NCBI GenBank assembly: GCA_020628545.1
Contig: JAHDEX010000030.1
Span: 1 to 47,950, forward strand
DNA: 47,950 bases
Direction of reading: 5' to 3'
Source: Paracoccaceae bacterium
GTDB lineage: Bacteria > Pseudomonadota > Alphaproteobacteria > Rhodobacterales > Rhodobacteraceae
Part shown: in pieces, positions 17,903-27,651 of the stretch
Layout: each line of letters starts with the position of its first letter
Numbering within the stretch: the stretch's first letter is position 1
Position numbers and translations under genes: made by a program
The notes under the pieces: model-generated
The model's database searches: none
What the model was told of the DNA's origin: nothing
What the model saw: only the letters and a program-made list of their open reading frames with translations

Positions 17903-17927
17903 TGCGCGACCGCCCAAAGGTCGCGCA
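17903..17927 (+). terminator. Stem-loop after the glyoxalase gene
   Basis: TGCGCGACC (17903-17911) and GGTCGCGCA (17919-17927) form a perfect 9-bp stem with a 7-base loop, 5 bp past the stop codon. A short TTTT lies 8 bases further on, so it is a probable but not ideal terminator. Confidence 0.55.
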
Positions 17928-17981
17928 GCCCCAATTTTCATTTCGCAAACCAACTCAACGAAAACTTGTCTCAAATCGAAA

Positions 17982-17995
17982 TTAACAGCTGTTAA
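17982..17995. other. Perfect palindrome TTAACAGCTGTTAA
   Basis: A 14-bp AT-rich perfect palindrome lies in the gap between two convergent genes, 12 bp beyond the stop of the YjbR-family gene. It looks like a protein-binding site, but it is not near any start codon. It may be chance. Confidence 0.25.
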
Positions 17996-18006
17996 CTCGT
18001 ACTTGG

Positions 18007-18345
18007 TCACCCCACGACGATGGCGCCGCGTGTCTTCTTCGGCAGGGCTTTGAAGATGATGTCGTAAGAGGTCGCGATCCGATGCGCGGCCTCTTCCGCG
18101 TCAACATCAAAACTGACCAGCACCCAAGACTTGTGAAAGTAGGGGGCCTTCGTGGCGGCCCCCGCATCAATCAGCATCTGCGCGGTCTCAACACTATCGG
18201 TTTTTGTACAAAACCCGTCGATCCGGTCGCCAAAGCAGACAAACATTTTGCCGCCCACTTTCCAGCTATCAAGCTCGACCGTTGGATCGGAGAGCGTCGC
18301 GCCTGCATGCTGCGCACAAAGGTCATTGATCTTGTCGCGTGTCAT
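18007..18345 (-). CDS. MmcQ/YjbR-family protein
   Basis: A 112-residue protein of the MmcQ/YjbR family, which has a DNA-binding-like (CyaY-like) alpha/beta fold of unknown role. Typical segments are an N-terminal INDLCAQHAGA, the WKVGGKMFVCFGD strand pair with Trp, DSVETAQMLI and a C-terminal SYDIIFKALPKKTRGA. It is a lone gene, convergent with the glyoxalase. The 202-bp gap upstream (18346-18547) before cysS holds its promoter; I see no clear operator or RNA there. Confidence 0.8.
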   Translation of the reverse strand: MTRDKINDLCAQHAGATLSDPTVELDSWKVGGKMFVCFGDRIDGFCTKTDSVETAQMLIDAGAATKAPYFHKSWVLVSFDVDAEEAAHRIATSYDIIFKALPKKTRGAIVVG

Positions 18346-18547
18346 CGCAGCCTCTCATTCTGATTTGAGAAAACCCTAGACGGATGCAAGCGCCGCTGCT
18401 ACCCAAAGCCCATGACCAAGAGCATCTGCATCATTTGTTGCATTATTCCCTGCTGACATCCGTCGCGGGCCGCTCTTTCTCGTTTCATCTGATCCTTGAA
18501 GTCGCTAAGCCCGCAGGCGCCACCCGCTTGTCCTGAAGGCATGAGAC

Positions 18548-19954
18548 ATGACGATCAAACTCCACAACACCGCGACCCGCAAAAAGGAGGTTTTTGAACC
18601 TCTCGATGACAAGAACGTCCGGATGTATGTCTGCGGCCCGACGGTTTACGACCGCGCGCACCTCGGCAATGCGCGGCCGGTGGTGGTGTTTGACGTGCTC
18701 TACCGCCTGCTACGGCACACCTATGGCGCGGAGCACGTCACCTACGTGCGCAACTTCACCGATGTTGATGACAAGATCAACGCGACTGCCTTGGCGCGGC
18801 AAGAGGCGGGCGCTGCGGGTACGCTCGAAGAGCTTGTGCGCGAACGGTCCAACGAAACCATTGACTGGTATCATGCTGACATGGACGCTTTGGGCGCGCT
18901 GAGGCCCAACGAGGCGCCTCGCGCGACGGACTACATCGCTCAAATGGTCGCGATGATCAAAGACTTGATCGCGAAGGACTTTGCCTATGCGAAAGAGGGC
19001 CATGTTCTCTTCCGCGTGAGGGCCTCTAAGGACTACGGCAAACTCTCGGGTCGGTCTGTCGATGACATGATCGCGGGCGCACGGGTCGAAGTGGCTCCGT
19101 TCAAAGAAGACCCGATGGATTTTGTCCTTTGGAAACCATCTGATGACGGCTTGCCCGGATGGGACAGCCCCTGGGGCCGCGGGCGGCCAGGCTGGCACAT
19201 CGAATGCTCGGCCATGGCGGCTGACTTATTGGGTGAGAGTTTCGACATCCACGGCGGCGGCAATGACCTGCAATTCCCGCACCACGAGAACGAGATCGCG
19301 CAATCCAAATGTGCAGGCCACGGCTTTGCGCGCTATTGGCTGCACAATGAGATGCTGCAGGTCGAGGGGAAGAAGATGTCCAAGTCACTGGGCAACTTCT
19401 TCACCGTGCGCGACCTGTTGGATCAGGGCGTGCCGGGCGAGGTGATCCGGTTTGTGATGCTCTCGACGCACTATCGGAAGCCGATGGATTGGACGGAGAA
19501 GAAGCGGGTGGAGGCGGAGAAGACACTTTGGAAGTGGAAGGAACTAACCGCCGGGGCGGAGAGATTGCGACGTCCTCACCTTGAGGTCGTCGAAGCGCTG
19601 TCGGATGATTTGAATACGACCCTAGCCATTTCGATCCTGCACGAGAAGGCGCGTGAAGCCAAAACTGCCGAAGACAAATCTCGGTTCTTGGCGACATTGG
19701 AAATGCTCGGTTTAGGCGAAAAATGGAGAGATGGCGTAAGCGTTGCGGTTGAAAATGCATTTGCTTTGGTCACGTTGAAAGAACGCTTTTTGGCGATTAG
19801 AGAGACGGCAAGATCGACCAAGGATTTTTCAGAGGTCGATGAGGTGAAAGAGAAACTCGACGCCGCAGGAGTCGAAGTTCGTATGTCAAAAGAAGGTGTC
19901 GATCTCATACCCAAACCTAATTTCGATCCCACCAAACTCGAGGGCCTCCTATGA
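18548..19954 (+). CDS. cysS: Cysteinyl-tRNA synthetase
   Basis: A 468-residue class I synthetase charging tRNA-Cys. The N-terminus [20 protein letters not shown] holds the first zinc cysteine and the HIGH-type motif. Further zinc ligands lie in HIECSAMA and [11 protein letters not shown], and the KMSKS loop is [10 protein letters not shown]. The C-terminal helical part is complete. The last ~300 bases (19650-19950) look less GC-rich than the rest, mostly by codon choice in the fast-evolving anticodon-binding region. Start ATG 18548 has GAAGG upstream. It overlaps cimA by ATGA. Confidence 0.96.
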   Translation: MTIKLHNTATRKKEVFEPLDDKNVRMYVCGPTVYDRAHLGNARPVVVFDVLYRLLRHTYGAEHVTYVRNFTDVDDKINATALARQEAGAAGTLEELVRERSNETIDWYHADMDALGALRPNEAPRATDYIAQMVAMIKDLIAKDFAYAKEGHVLFRVRASKDYGKLSGRSVDDMIAGARVEVAPFKEDPMDFVLWKPSDDGLPGWDSPWGRGRPGWHIECSAMAADLLGESFDIHGGGNDLQFPHHENEIAQSKCAGHGFARYWLHNEMLQVEGKKMSKSLGNFFTVRDLLDQGVPGEVIRFVMLSTHYRKPMDWTEKKRVEAEKTLWKWKELTAGAERLRRPHLEVVEALSDDLNTTLAISILHEKAREAKTAEDKSRFLATLEMLGLGEKWRDGVSVAVENAFALVTLKERFLAIRETARSTKDFSEVDEVKEKLDAAGVEVRMSKEGVDLIPKPNFDPTKLEGLL

Positions 19955-21570
19955 CCCGCGAGCGCCTCTACCTCTTTGACACCACCCTCCGCGACGGCCA
20001 GCAGACCCAAGGTGTCCAGTTCTCCACTGCAGAAAAGCAGCAGATCGCGCGGATGCTCGACGACCTCGGCATCGACTACATCGAGGGTGGCTGGCCAGGG
20101 GCAAACCCGACGGATAGTGAGTTCTTTGACGCTGCCCCCAACACCCGCGCCACGATGACCGCCTTTGGCATGACCAAACGCTCCGGTCGGTCCGCCGAAA
20201 ACGACGACGTACTGGCGGCGGTTCTCAACGCGAAGACCCCGGCCGTCTGCCTCGTCGGGAAATCCAGCCGCTTTCAGGTCGAAAACGCGCTCGGCATCCC
20301 GCTTGAAGAAAACCTCGACAACCTGTCCGCCAGTTTCGCTCACATCAAAGCGCAGGGACGCGAAGCTCTTTTCGACGCGGAACATTTCTTTGACGGTTAC
20401 AAGGCCGACCCGGACTATGCTTTGAAAGCTGTCCATGCAGCTTACGACGCTGGCGCGCGCTGGATTGTCCTGTGCGACACGAATGGCGGGACGTTGCCGG
20501 ATGAGATCAGTCGGATCGTCAAAGAGGTGATTGCAAGCGGTATTCCCGGCGCAAACCTCGGCATCCACACACATAACGACACCGAACAGGCGGTGGCCGG
20601 ATCGCTGGCTGCTGTACTGGCCGGTGCACGTCAGATCCAAGGCACACTCAACGGTTTGGGTGAACGCTGCGGCAATGCCAACCTGACATCACTGATCCCC
20701 ACACTCTTGCTTAAAGACCCCTTCGCGAGCCAATTTGAAACGGGGGTCACGCTGGACGCGCTCGAGGGGTTGCGGATTGTCAGTCGGACGTTGGACGACA
20801 TTCTCAACCGTGTTCCGTCAAAACAGGCGGCTTACGTTGGGTCGTCCGCTTTCGCGCACAAGGCCGGTCTGCATGCCAGTGCGATCCTGAAAGACCCAAC
20901 GACCTATGAGCACATCGACCCGGCGGCGGTGGGCAACAGTCGGATCGTGCCCATGTCCAATCAGGCGGGCCAGTCCAACCTGCGCAAGCGGTTGTTTGAA
21001 GCAGGGTTAGAGGTCGCAAAAGATAACCCGGCCTTGCCCCGGATCCTTGAAGTGGTGAAGGCCCGCGAAGCAGAGGGCTACTCCTACGACACCGCGCAGG
21101 CGAGTTTTGAACTTCTCGCGCGGCGGGAGCTTGGCCTCTTGCCGCAGTTCTTCGAGGTGAAACGCTATCGTGTCACCGTCGAGCGGCGTATGAACAAATA
21201 CGGCAATATGATCAGCTTGTCAGAGGCCGTTGTGGTGGTGAAGATCGACGGGCAGAAGGTGCTGAACGTCTCGGACAGTATCGGCCCTGATGGGTCCGAT
21301 CAGGGTCCGGTGAACGCACTGAACAAGGCCCTGTCGAAAGACCTCGGCCCGTATCAGGCGCATATTGATGAGATGAAGCTCGTGGACTTCAAGGTGCGCA
21401 TCACCAATGGCGGCACCGATGCTGTCACACGGGTCATCATCGACACAGAAGACGCGCAGGGCCGGGTGTGGTCTACAGTTGGTGTCTCCGCCAACATCGT
21501 CGACGCGTCGTTTGAAGCGCTTTTGGACGCGATCAACTGGAAACTGGTGCGCGACGCTGCATCTGTTTGA
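19951..21570 (+). CDS. cimA: (R)-citramalate synthase
   Basis: A 539-residue enzyme of the 2-isopropylmalate/citramalate synthase family, condensing pyruvate and acetyl-CoA to citramalate, an entry to isoleucine that bypasses threonine. The TIM barrel begins [20 protein letters not shown], with the metal-binding HTHND and [11 protein letters not shown]. The C-terminal regulatory (LeuA dimer-like) domain spans roughly residues 400-539. The length and the [12 protein letters not shown] segment fit the CimA type rather than LeuA. The ATG overlaps the cysS stop, so the pair is co-transcribed. Confidence 0.92.
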   Translation: MTRERLYLFDTTLRDGQQTQGVQFSTAEKQQIARMLDDLGIDYIEGGWPGANPTDSEFFDAAPNTRATMTAFGMTKRSGRSAENDDVLAAVLNAKTPAVCLVGKSSRFQVENALGIPLEENLDNLSASFAHIKAQGREALFDAEHFFDGYKADPDYALKAVHAAYDAGARWIVLCDTNGGTLPDEISRIVKEVIASGIPGANLGIHTHNDTEQAVAGSLAAVLAGARQIQGTLNGLGERCGNANLTSLIPTLLLKDPFASQFETGVTLDALEGLRIVSRTLDDILNRVPSKQAAYVGSSAFAHKAGLHASAILKDPTTYEHIDPAAVGNSRIVPMSNQAGQSNLRKRLFEAGLEVAKDNPALPRILEVVKAREAEGYSYDTAQASFELLARRELGLLPQFFEVKRYRVTVERRMNKYGNMISLSEAVVVVKIDGQKVLNVSDSIGPDGSDQGPVNALNKALSKDLGPYQAHIDEMKLVDFKVRITNGGTDAVTRVIIDTEDAQGRVWSTVGVSANIVDASFEALLDAINWKLVRDAASV

Positions 21571-21603
21571 TATGAGTTGTTTTGGCCAGATGAAGGACCG
21601 CCC

Positions 21604-22374
21604 GTGAGCATCAATGCCTGTGCCGCTTTGGTCGAAGCGGGGGATCCTGACCGGTTTCTGGCTGCGATGGCCGCACCACCTGAGATGCGTGGCCGGTTGT
21701 TTGTGCTCTATGCGCTCAACCTTGAAATCGCCAAGGCACCCTTTGTGACGCAGGAACCGATGATTGCAGAAATGCGGTTACAGTTCTGGCGCGACGTGGT
21801 CGCAGATGCCGCCGCTGGCAAACCGGTGCGCGCGCATGAAGTGGCCGCACCCTTGGCTGACCTGATGCGCGAAAAGGCCCTCGACCCAGAGCTGCTGGAT
21901 CAGATGATCTCAGCCCGTCGGTTTGACATATACCCCAATGACCGGGGGCAGAGCGGGCTTGATCTGGATACGTTTCTCCGCCGCACCGGTGGCCACCTGA
22001 TGGTTCTCTCTGCGCGCGCCTGTGGGATGCCGGGTGCCCAGCGTGATGCCGCGTCAGACGTCGGGACGGCGATGGGAACGGCGCTCTGGATGCAGGCGTT
22101 GCCGGAATTGTTGGCGCACGGGCGCGTTGAGGCAGGGGATCTCGATAGCGATGCGCTTGTTAGGCGCGCGCAGTCGGCGCTGTCGCTCCTGCGCCAACAT
22201 CGCGCTCAAGACTTTGGTGCTGGCGTACATGCCCTGCGTGCGGCGTGGCTCACCGAACCGATCTTGCGAACAGTCGTCCGCGATCCGCGCCGCGCGGTTG
22301 ATGGCGCATTGGATGTGTCCGAATTCCGCAGGCGCGGTGGCCTGCTCTGGCGGTCGCTACTCGGCCGGTGGTGA
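21604..22374 (+). CDS. Phytoene/squalene synthase-fold protein, NDUFAF6-like
   Basis: A 256-residue all-helical protein of the squalene/phytoene synthase family. The stretch YALNLEIAKAPFVTQEPMIAEMRLQFWRDVV matches the family helix that normally carries the first Asp-rich motif. Here the aspartates are missing (ALNLEIAK). A TGGHLMVLSARACG and DVGTAMGTALWMQ pattern follows. This resembles mitochondrial complex I assembly factor NDUFAF6 more than a carotenoid enzyme, so a prenyl-synthase activity is doubtful. I chose GTG 21604, which has AAGGA six bases upstream; a TTG at 21577 is less likely. Its 3' end overlaps the convergent MFS gene by 18 bp. Confidence 0.8.
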   Translation: MSINACAALVEAGDPDRFLAAMAAPPEMRGRLFVLYALNLEIAKAPFVTQEPMIAEMRLQFWRDVVADAAAGKPVRAHEVAAPLADLMREKALDPELLDQMISARRFDIYPNDRGQSGLDLDTFLRRTGGHLMVLSARACGMPGAQRDAASDVGTAMGTALWMQALPELLAHGRVEAGDLDSDALVRRAQSALSLLRQHRAQDFGAGVHALRAAWLTEPILRTVVRDPRRAVDGALDVSEFRRRGGLLWRSLLGRW

Positions 22375-23616
22375 CACCAGCGCGCCGCGCTTTGTCAAAC
22401 GGGTCAGCCAGACAAGAGACACACCCGCCAGCAAAAGAAACGGCACCATCGCGATATTGACGGCAGACCAGCCTTCAACGGGTGAGCCGCCAGCGCAGTT
22501 CATCAATCCGCCCGAGGCGAGCGAGGCAAAGGTGACGCAACCAAAGACCAGTAGGTCATTCATGCCTTGGGCCACGCCACGTTCGTTTGGCGCATGTGCC
22601 GAAGACAGCATCGTTGTTGCCCCGATGAAGCCGAAGTTCCAGCCAAGTCCCAGCAAAACCAGCCCGGCGTAAAAGCTCCAAAGCCCAGGTTCTCCGCCAC
22701 CGATCCCGATTCCTGCAAGCGCGGACCCGCCAGCGGCGGCAAGTGTGATCAATCCCGTTCCGATAATCCGCTCGACGCCAAAGCGTGCAATCAGATGGCC
22801 GGTGAAAAATGAGGGGGCGAACATCGCGAGGACATGGGCGGAGACGATATTATTGGCATCGGTGCTCGTGAACCCACATCCGACCACGGCCAAAGGTGTC
22901 GATGTCATCACGAGGTTCATCAGCGCATAGCTGACCATCCCGCAAATGATGGCCACACGGATACGAGGATCGCGAAGAAGCTCTTTGCGAGAGCGCCCGG
23001 CGGGTGCCGCTTCGACGGCCTCTTTCTTGCTGCCCTTTGGAAGATCAAGGAAGAAAAAGAGCAGGAGGCCGACAAGGTTCAGCGCGATGATCGCGATATA
23101 GGTTCCAAGGAACGGAATCACGTACAGATCATCGACAACATTGTTCAGCTGCGGCCCAACGATGGCAGATGCCAAACCACCCGCCATCACATAGGAAATC
23201 GCCTTTGGTTTGAACGCATCGCTGGCCGTATCCGTCGCTGCAAACCGGTAAAAACCCTGCGCGGACATATATATCCCAGACAGGTAGGAGCCGGCGAGAA
23301 GCCACAGGAAGTTGCCGATATAGATGCCATAAGCTGCCACCGCAGCACCGAGCGCCCCGCATAATGCGCCGACCACAAAACCAAACCGGCGCCCACGATA
23401 TTGCATGAGCGGGCTGATCCAGGGCGCGGTCGTCATTGACCCGAACACGATGAAGGAGATTGGCAAAGTCGCGAGGCAGGGGTTCGTCGTCAGCATGTTG
23501 CCGACGAAGCCGCCGACGACAAAAAGCATCGGCATCTGTGCGCCGAGGATTGCCTGGGCCGCGACAAGGACAGCAACATTGCGCACGGCGCGCTGATCAG
23601 AATGAAGGGCGGTCAT
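22357..23616 (-). CDS. Major facilitator superfamily transporter
   Basis: A 419-residue membrane protein with 12 predicted helices. After helix 2 the loop PLMQYRGRRFGFVVGALCG carries the R-G-R-R feature of MFS motif A, and a long hydrophilic central loop (LPKGSKKEAVEAAPAGRSRKELL) separates the halves. The second half has HLIARFGVERIIGTG and a helix with GLGWNFGFIGATTML. The substrate is unknown. It lies 36 bp downstream of cobB on the same strand, so it may be co-transcribed with the cobalamin genes. A role in corrinoid or precursor movement is only speculation. Confidence 0.88.
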   Translation of the reverse strand: MTALHSDQRAVRNVAVLVAAQAILGAQMPMLFVVGGFVGNMLTTNPCLATLPISFIVFGSMTTAPWISPLMQYRGRRFGFVVGALCGALGAAVAAYGIYIGNFLWLLAGSYLSGIYMSAQGFYRFAATDTASDAFKPKAISYVMAGGLASAIVGPQLNNVVDDLYVIPFLGTYIAIIALNLVGLLLFFFLDLPKGSKKEAVEAAPAGRSRKELLRDPRIRVAIICGMVSYALMNLVMTSTPLAVVGCGFTSTDANNIVSAHVLAMFAPSFFTGHLIARFGVERIIGTGLITLAAAGGSALAGIGIGGGEPGLWSFYAGLVLLGLGWNFGFIGATTMLSSAHAPNERGVAQGMNDLLVFGCVTFASLASGGLMNCAGGSPVEGWSAVNIAMVPFLLLAGVSLVWLTRLTKRGALVSPPAE

Positions 23617-23652
23617 GGGGCAGTGCGTAGCGCCAGCTGATGGGGGTGTCCA

Positions 23653-24921
23653 TCAAAGATGCGTACCCATACAATCGATCAGATGCGCAAAGGACCCAGC
23701 GACATTGCCGTGGCGCAGCCCCATCGGTGGGAGCGGGGTGCCTTCGGCATCTGTTGCTGTGAATAACGGTTCGCCGTTTGCTTTGACAGTCGTTGCATAA
23801 TGAAACTCATGCGCTGTCCATGTGCCGGTGAAAGGGCCATGTGCGGCTTGGACCTGGCGATACCCGAGGTGGAGCTTGCGTTCAGCAAATGATGTTGCCA
23901 GCGAGAGCAGACCCGCCATTTTGTGCACCTTTCCATCGGCGTCAGTCAGCGTTTCACCCAGTACCATGTAGCCACCACATTCTCCGTAGACCGGCTTTGA
24001 TCGCGCGTGATCTCTTAGACTGTTGAGAAACCGCGTGTTCGCCGCAAGTCGTCCGGCGTGAAGCTCCGGATAGCCGCCAGGCAGCACAATGAGGTCCGCC
24101 TCTGGGCAAATCTCGTCGGCGAGGGGCGAGAATGTCTGCACAATCGCCCCCTGTGATTGCCAGTCAGAGAGCAGATGCGGGTAGGCAAAGGCAAAGGCGG
24201 TATCCTTGGCGACCGCAATCCGCTGTGCCGGTGGCGCTGTTCTGGGTCCGGGTTGCGTGAATGAGGGCGCGACAAGCTCCGGGAGGTCATTGATCGCGAT
24301 GTGGCGCGCGACGAGATCGGCCGCGCCGTCGAGATAGGTTTCGAGCGCCGGATGTTCTGACGCCTGAACCAGCCCAAGGTGTCGCGACGGTTGGCTCAGG
24401 TCTTGCGTGCGTGGCACACATCCGCACACCTTGATGCCACTTGGTTCCAGCGCATCGCAGAGCATTTGCGCATGACGGTCGGATCCAACTTTGTTGAGGA
24501 TCACACCAGCGATCCGCACGTCTGGATCATGGGCAACAAAGCCCGCGACCAGCGGCGCAATGGATTGCGCCATGCGGCTGGCATCCACGACAAGCACAAC
24601 TGGCCAACCGAACAGTCGCGCGAGATCAGCCGTAGCACCTTTGCCGTTTGGCGGCGCGCCGTCAAAGAGGCCCATCGCGCCTTCAACGATGAGGGGAGCG
24701 CCCGTTGCCAAGGCCTGCAATCTTTCGGGCGACATCGCCCAAGCATCGAGGTTCAGGCAAGGTTGCCCGCAGGCCGCTGCATGAAAGCGCGGATCAATGT
24801 AGTCAGGTCCGGATTTTGCGCCACGCACACCCGTTCCAGCACGCGACAGCGCCCGCAATAAGCCGAGCGTGATGGTGGTTTTACCGCTGCCGGAGGCGGG
24901 GGCGGCGATGATGAAGCTCAT
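23653..24921 (-). CDS. cobB: Hydrogenobyrinate/cobyrinate a,c-diamide synthase
   Basis: A 422-residue glutamine-dependent amidase of cobalamin synthesis. It adds amide groups to the a and c acetate side chains of (hydrogeno)byrinic acid using ATP. The N-terminal P-loop domain has APASGSGKTTITLGLLRAL, then GAKSGPDYIDPRFH and EGAMGLFDGAPP. The C-terminal glutaminase has LPGGYPELHAGRL and the nucleophile cysteine in YGECGGYMVLGE, with HEFHYAT near the end. In aerobic pathways the substrate is hydrogenobyrinate. The cobA stop TGA abuts its ATG directly, showing co-translation. Confidence 0.95.
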   Translation of the reverse strand: MSFIIAAPASGSGKTTITLGLLRALSRAGTGVRGAKSGPDYIDPRFHAAACGQPCLNLDAWAMSPERLQALATGAPLIVEGAMGLFDGAPPNGKGATADLARLFGWPVVLVVDASRMAQSIAPLVAGFVAHDPDVRIAGVILNKVGSDRHAQMLCDALEPSGIKVCGCVPRTQDLSQPSRHLGLVQASEHPALETYLDGAADLVARHIAINDLPELVAPSFTQPGPRTAPPAQRIAVAKDTAFAFAYPHLLSDWQSQGAIVQTFSPLADEICPEADLIVLPGGYPELHAGRLAANTRFLNSLRDHARSKPVYGECGGYMVLGETLTDADGKVHKMAGLLSLATSFAERKLHLGYRQVQAAHGPFTGTWTAHEFHYATTVKANGEPLFTATDAEGTPLPPMGLRHGNVAGSFAHLIDCMGTHL

Positions 24922-25773
24922 TCACGCGCTTTCGGCTGGTTTGCCACGCCCGAGGGGGTCGAGGTTGCGGGGCAATATGCCTTCCGCCATCCCTTGCCAG
25001 TCAAGAACCTGACGCAATAGAACGGCTGATCCCACGCAGATAATGGCAGGAGGGGCTAATCCGGCTTTCTCGATATCTTCGACAACGGTCGCAAGTGTTG
25101 TTTCAAGTACCTGTTGATCAGACGTCGTGGCTGTTGTCACAACCGCGACCGGTTCGTTTGCCGGGCGACCTGCATCACGCAACTGTTGCGCGATATGGGC
25201 GATGTGTTTCATGCCCATATAGATGACGAGCACTTGACTGCCGTCGCTGATCGCCTGCCAATTCAGACTGCTTGTCGCATTTCCTGTCTGATCATGGCCG
25301 GTGATAAAGGTGACCGACTGGTTCACATCGCGATGGGTGACAGGAATGCCCGCATAAGCGAGCCCGCCGACGCCGGCAGATATGCCGGGAATGATGCGAA
25401 TGGGGATGCCGTGTTGCACAAGCGTCTGTGCTTCTTCGCCGCCGCGCCCAAAGACAAAGGGATCGCCGCCTTTGAGGCGCAGCACCTTTTTGCCCGCCCG
25501 CGCAAGCTCGACCAGGCGCAGAGAGATATCGCGTTGTTTGGCTGACGGTTTGCCACCGCGCTTTCCCGCATAGATGTGTTCAGCCTGTGGCGCCCAGGCG
25601 AGGATCGCTTCCTGCACGAGCGCGTCGTAGATGACCACGTCCGCCTGCTGCAACGCGTTGAGCGCATGCAGCGTCAGCAATCCTGCATCACCGGGACCGG
25701 CACCGCAAAGCCACACCCATCCGGGCTGCATGGCAGGCCAGTCGTGATCGGGAAGGGTCAGTCGCGTCGTCAT
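24922..25773 (-). CDS. cobA: Uroporphyrinogen-III C-methyltransferase
   Basis: A 283-residue enzyme that makes precorrin-2 by two SAM-dependent methylations, the branch point to B12 and sirohaem. Seen are VWLCGAGPGDAGLLTLHAL near the N-terminus, VYDALV-type (IYDALVQEAIL), the signature LRLKGGDPFVFGRGGEE, the PGISAGVGGLAYAGIPVTHR segment and VIYMGMKHI. The start is placed at ATG 25773 (MTTRLTLPDHDW), because the longer frame would run into the divergent cbiD. No Shine-Dalgarno is obvious there. It heads the leftward cobA-cobB-MFS unit. Confidence 0.93.
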   Translation of the reverse strand: MTTRLTLPDHDWPAMQPGWVWLCGAGPGDAGLLTLHALNALQQADVVIYDALVQEAILAWAPQAEHIYAGKRGGKPSAKQRDISLRLVELARAGKKVLRLKGGDPFVFGRGGEEAQTLVQHGIPIRIIPGISAGVGGLAYAGIPVTHRDVNQSVTFITGHDQTGNATSSLNWQAISDGSQVLVIYMGMKHIAHIAQQLRDAGRPANEPVAVVTTATTSDQQVLETTLATVVEDIEKAGLAPPAIICVGSAVLLRQVLDWQGMAEGILPRNLDPLGRGKPAESA

Positions 25774-25870
25774 ACGCAGTGTTATGGCCCGAGTCCCCGT
25801 TGTCTGAAAGCCCCGTTTCGACCGAAAATCGCGCATTGGCGGCACGTTACAAAGGACATATAGTTCGCGC
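25774..25870. promoter_or_regulatory. Divergent cobA/cbiD promoter region
   Basis: This 97-bp gap separates the two arms of the cobalamin block. I looked for the conserved B12-box and stems of a cobalamin riboswitch and saw none; the gap is too short for one in addition to promoters. Confidence 0.5.
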
Positions 25871-26926
25871 ATGACTCCTCCCTCCACCCGCCGACCTGAC
25901 ACGCCGCTGCGCCGTGGCTGGACAACAGGTGCCTGCGCCACTGCCGCGACACAGGCGGCGCTGATGCGGTGGTGGGGCGACGAAATCCCTCAAACCGTTT
26001 CGATCACCCTGCCCAAGGGCGAGGTGTTTCAACCGGAAATTCAAAGCTGCCACGTGACCGAAGACGGAGCTACCGCAAGTGTTGTGAAAGATGCGGGCGA
26101 TGATCCGGATGTGACGCATGGCGCAGTGATCAGCGCGCAGGTGCGCCGCTCGTCTGGCGGTGTGGTCTTTCAGGCGGGCGAAGGCGTCGGTACCGTCACC
26201 AAAGCAGGTCTTCCTCTCGCGGTTGGAGAGCCAGCCATCAATCCAGTCCCGCGCGCCATGATGGACGAAGTGGTTGCCGCAATGGCTGTCGCTTACGATC
26301 AGACGCCCGATGTGGAGATCACAATCTCTGTCGCGGGTGGAGCAGCACTTGCCGAGAAAACCTGGAACCCAAGGCTTGGGATCAAAGGGGGGCTGTCGAT
26401 CCTTGGGACCACAGGCATTGTCCGGCCGTTTTCCTGTGCCGCCTGGATCGCGTCGATCCATCGCGGCGTCGATGTCGCGCGCGCGGATGGGCTCGCACAT
26501 GTGGCAGGTTGCACCGGTGCGACCTCTGAGCGGGTGGTTCAGGAACTCTACGACTTGCCGGATCATGCGATGCTCGACATGGGTGATTTTGCGGGTGGAA
26601 TGTTGAAATATCTGGCGCGCCACCCAATCGATCGCGTCACAATCGGTGGTGGGATCGGCAAGATCACAAAATTGGCCCAAGGCGCGCGCGACCTGCATTC
26701 TGCGCGGTCTCAGGTGGATTTCGAAGCACTCGCCGCACTTTCCGGAACGGCTGCTGTTGCGGAGGCCAATACCGCGTTGGAGGCGTATCAGATCGCGGGT
26801 CCAGATCTTGCCTCAGCCGTTGCGGAGGCCGCCTTGCGGGAACTGACGCAGGACTTTGCCGGAATGGCCTTTGATATCGTCATCATTGATCGTGCAGGCA
26901 AAATTATCGGAAGAGCAGGACCATGA
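25871..26926 (+). CDS. cbiD: Cobalt-precorrin-5B C1-methyltransferase
   Basis: A 351-residue SAM-dependent methyltransferase that methylates C-1 of the contracted corrin ring. The N-terminus LRRGWTTGACATAATQAAL is the CbiD signature. Also visible are GVGTVTKAGLPLAVGEPAINPVPR, NPRLGIKGGLSILGTTGIVRP and GGGIGKITKLAQG. CbiD is the anaerobic-pathway enzyme, whereas the aerobic pathway classically uses CobF. Here it precedes cobK by a four-base overlap (ATGA). Several alphaproteobacteria are known to combine CbiD with aerobic-type enzymes. Confidence 0.94.
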   Translation: MTPPSTRRPDTPLRRGWTTGACATAATQAALMRWWGDEIPQTVSITLPKGEVFQPEIQSCHVTEDGATASVVKDAGDDPDVTHGAVISAQVRRSSGGVVFQAGEGVGTVTKAGLPLAVGEPAINPVPRAMMDEVVAAMAVAYDQTPDVEITISVAGGAALAEKTWNPRLGIKGGLSILGTTGIVRPFSCAAWIASIHRGVDVARADGLAHVAGCTGATSERVVQELYDLPDHAMLDMGDFAGGMLKYLARHPIDRVTIGGGIGKITKLAQGARDLHSARSQVDFEALAALSGTAAVAEANTALEAYQIAGPDLASAVAEAALRELTQDFAGMAFDIVIIDRAGKIIGRAGP

Positions 26927-27651
26927 CAGTTCTTTTGATGGCGGGCACGCGGGAAGCGATGGCGCTGGCAACGGCACTGCATCATGCCCAGATCGATGCC
27001 ATTGCGTCTCTCGCCGGTGTCACGCGCAACCCCAACGCGTTGGAGCTGCCGACCCGGACGGGTGGCTTTGGCGATGAAGCGGGCTTTCGCGATTATCTGA
27101 TTGAGGCTGGAATCAAAGGTGTCGTTGACGCCACGCACCCCTTTGCAGCGCGGATCACCTCGCGAACGGCGCGCGTTTGTCGCGAGATGGGTATTCCCTA
27201 TCTGCAGATCCTGCGCCCCGCCTGGGAACCCGTCGCGGGTGACCGTTGGCATTTTATCGACCGGGAAGAGGAGGCTGCCGCGCTGATATCGCCCGGCGAG
27301 ACCGTGTTTCTAGGGACCGGGCGGCAAACGCTGGAAAAATTTGCTAACCTCGCAGGGTGTCGGGTCATTTGCCGCCAGATTGACCCACCCGAGAAGCCTT
27401 TTCCCTTTCCGGGTGGCGAGTATCTGATCGGTCGGCCACCTTTTCCGGTCGTGGACGAGATTGCATTGTTTGAACGGCTGAAGGTCGATTGGCTCGTCGT
27501 CAAGAACGCGGGAGGGGACGCAAGCAAGACGAAGCTGACAGCAGCACGGGCCAAACAGATCCCTGTGATCATGATCAACCGGCCTGCAATGCCGGATGCG
27601 CCGCGGGTTGAAACCGTTGAGGACGCACTGGCTTGGGTGCAACGCCTGTGA
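26923..27651 (+). CDS. cobK: Precorrin-6A reductase
   Basis: A 242-residue NAD(P)H-dependent reductase acting on the corrin macrocycle after C-1 methylation. It opens VLLMAGTREAMALATAL (a glycine-rich nucleotide site) and has GVVDATHPFAARIT, YLQILRPAWEP, ETVFLGTGRQTLEKF and VKNAGGDASKTKL, all typical of CobK/CbiJ. It overlaps cbiD at 26923-26926, and its stop overlaps the GTG start of the next gene. Confidence 0.94.
   Translation: MTVLLMAGTREAMALATALHHAQIDAIASLAGVTRNPNALELPTRTGGFGDEAGFRDYLIEAGIKGVVDATHPFAARITSRTARVCREMGIPYLQILRPAWEPVAGDRWHFIDREEEAAALISPGETVFLGTGRQTLEKFANLAGCRVICRQIDPPEKPFPFPGGEYLIGRPPFPVVDEIALFERLKVDWLVVKNAGGDASKTKLTAARAKQIPVIMINRPAMPDAPRVETVEDALAWVQRL

Noticed and set aside
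19650..19950. Lower-GC 3' end of cysS as a sign of recombination
   Set aside because: The frame and length are normal and the region is the fast-evolving C-terminal domain, so codon drift explains it.
19576..20640. Long minus-strand open frame across cysS and cimA
   Set aside because: It spans the junction of two clear genes on the opposite strand and is low-quality protein sequence.
25774..25870. Cobalamin riboswitch between cobA and cbiD
   Set aside because: The gap is only 97 bp and I see none of the conserved B12-box or stem elements.
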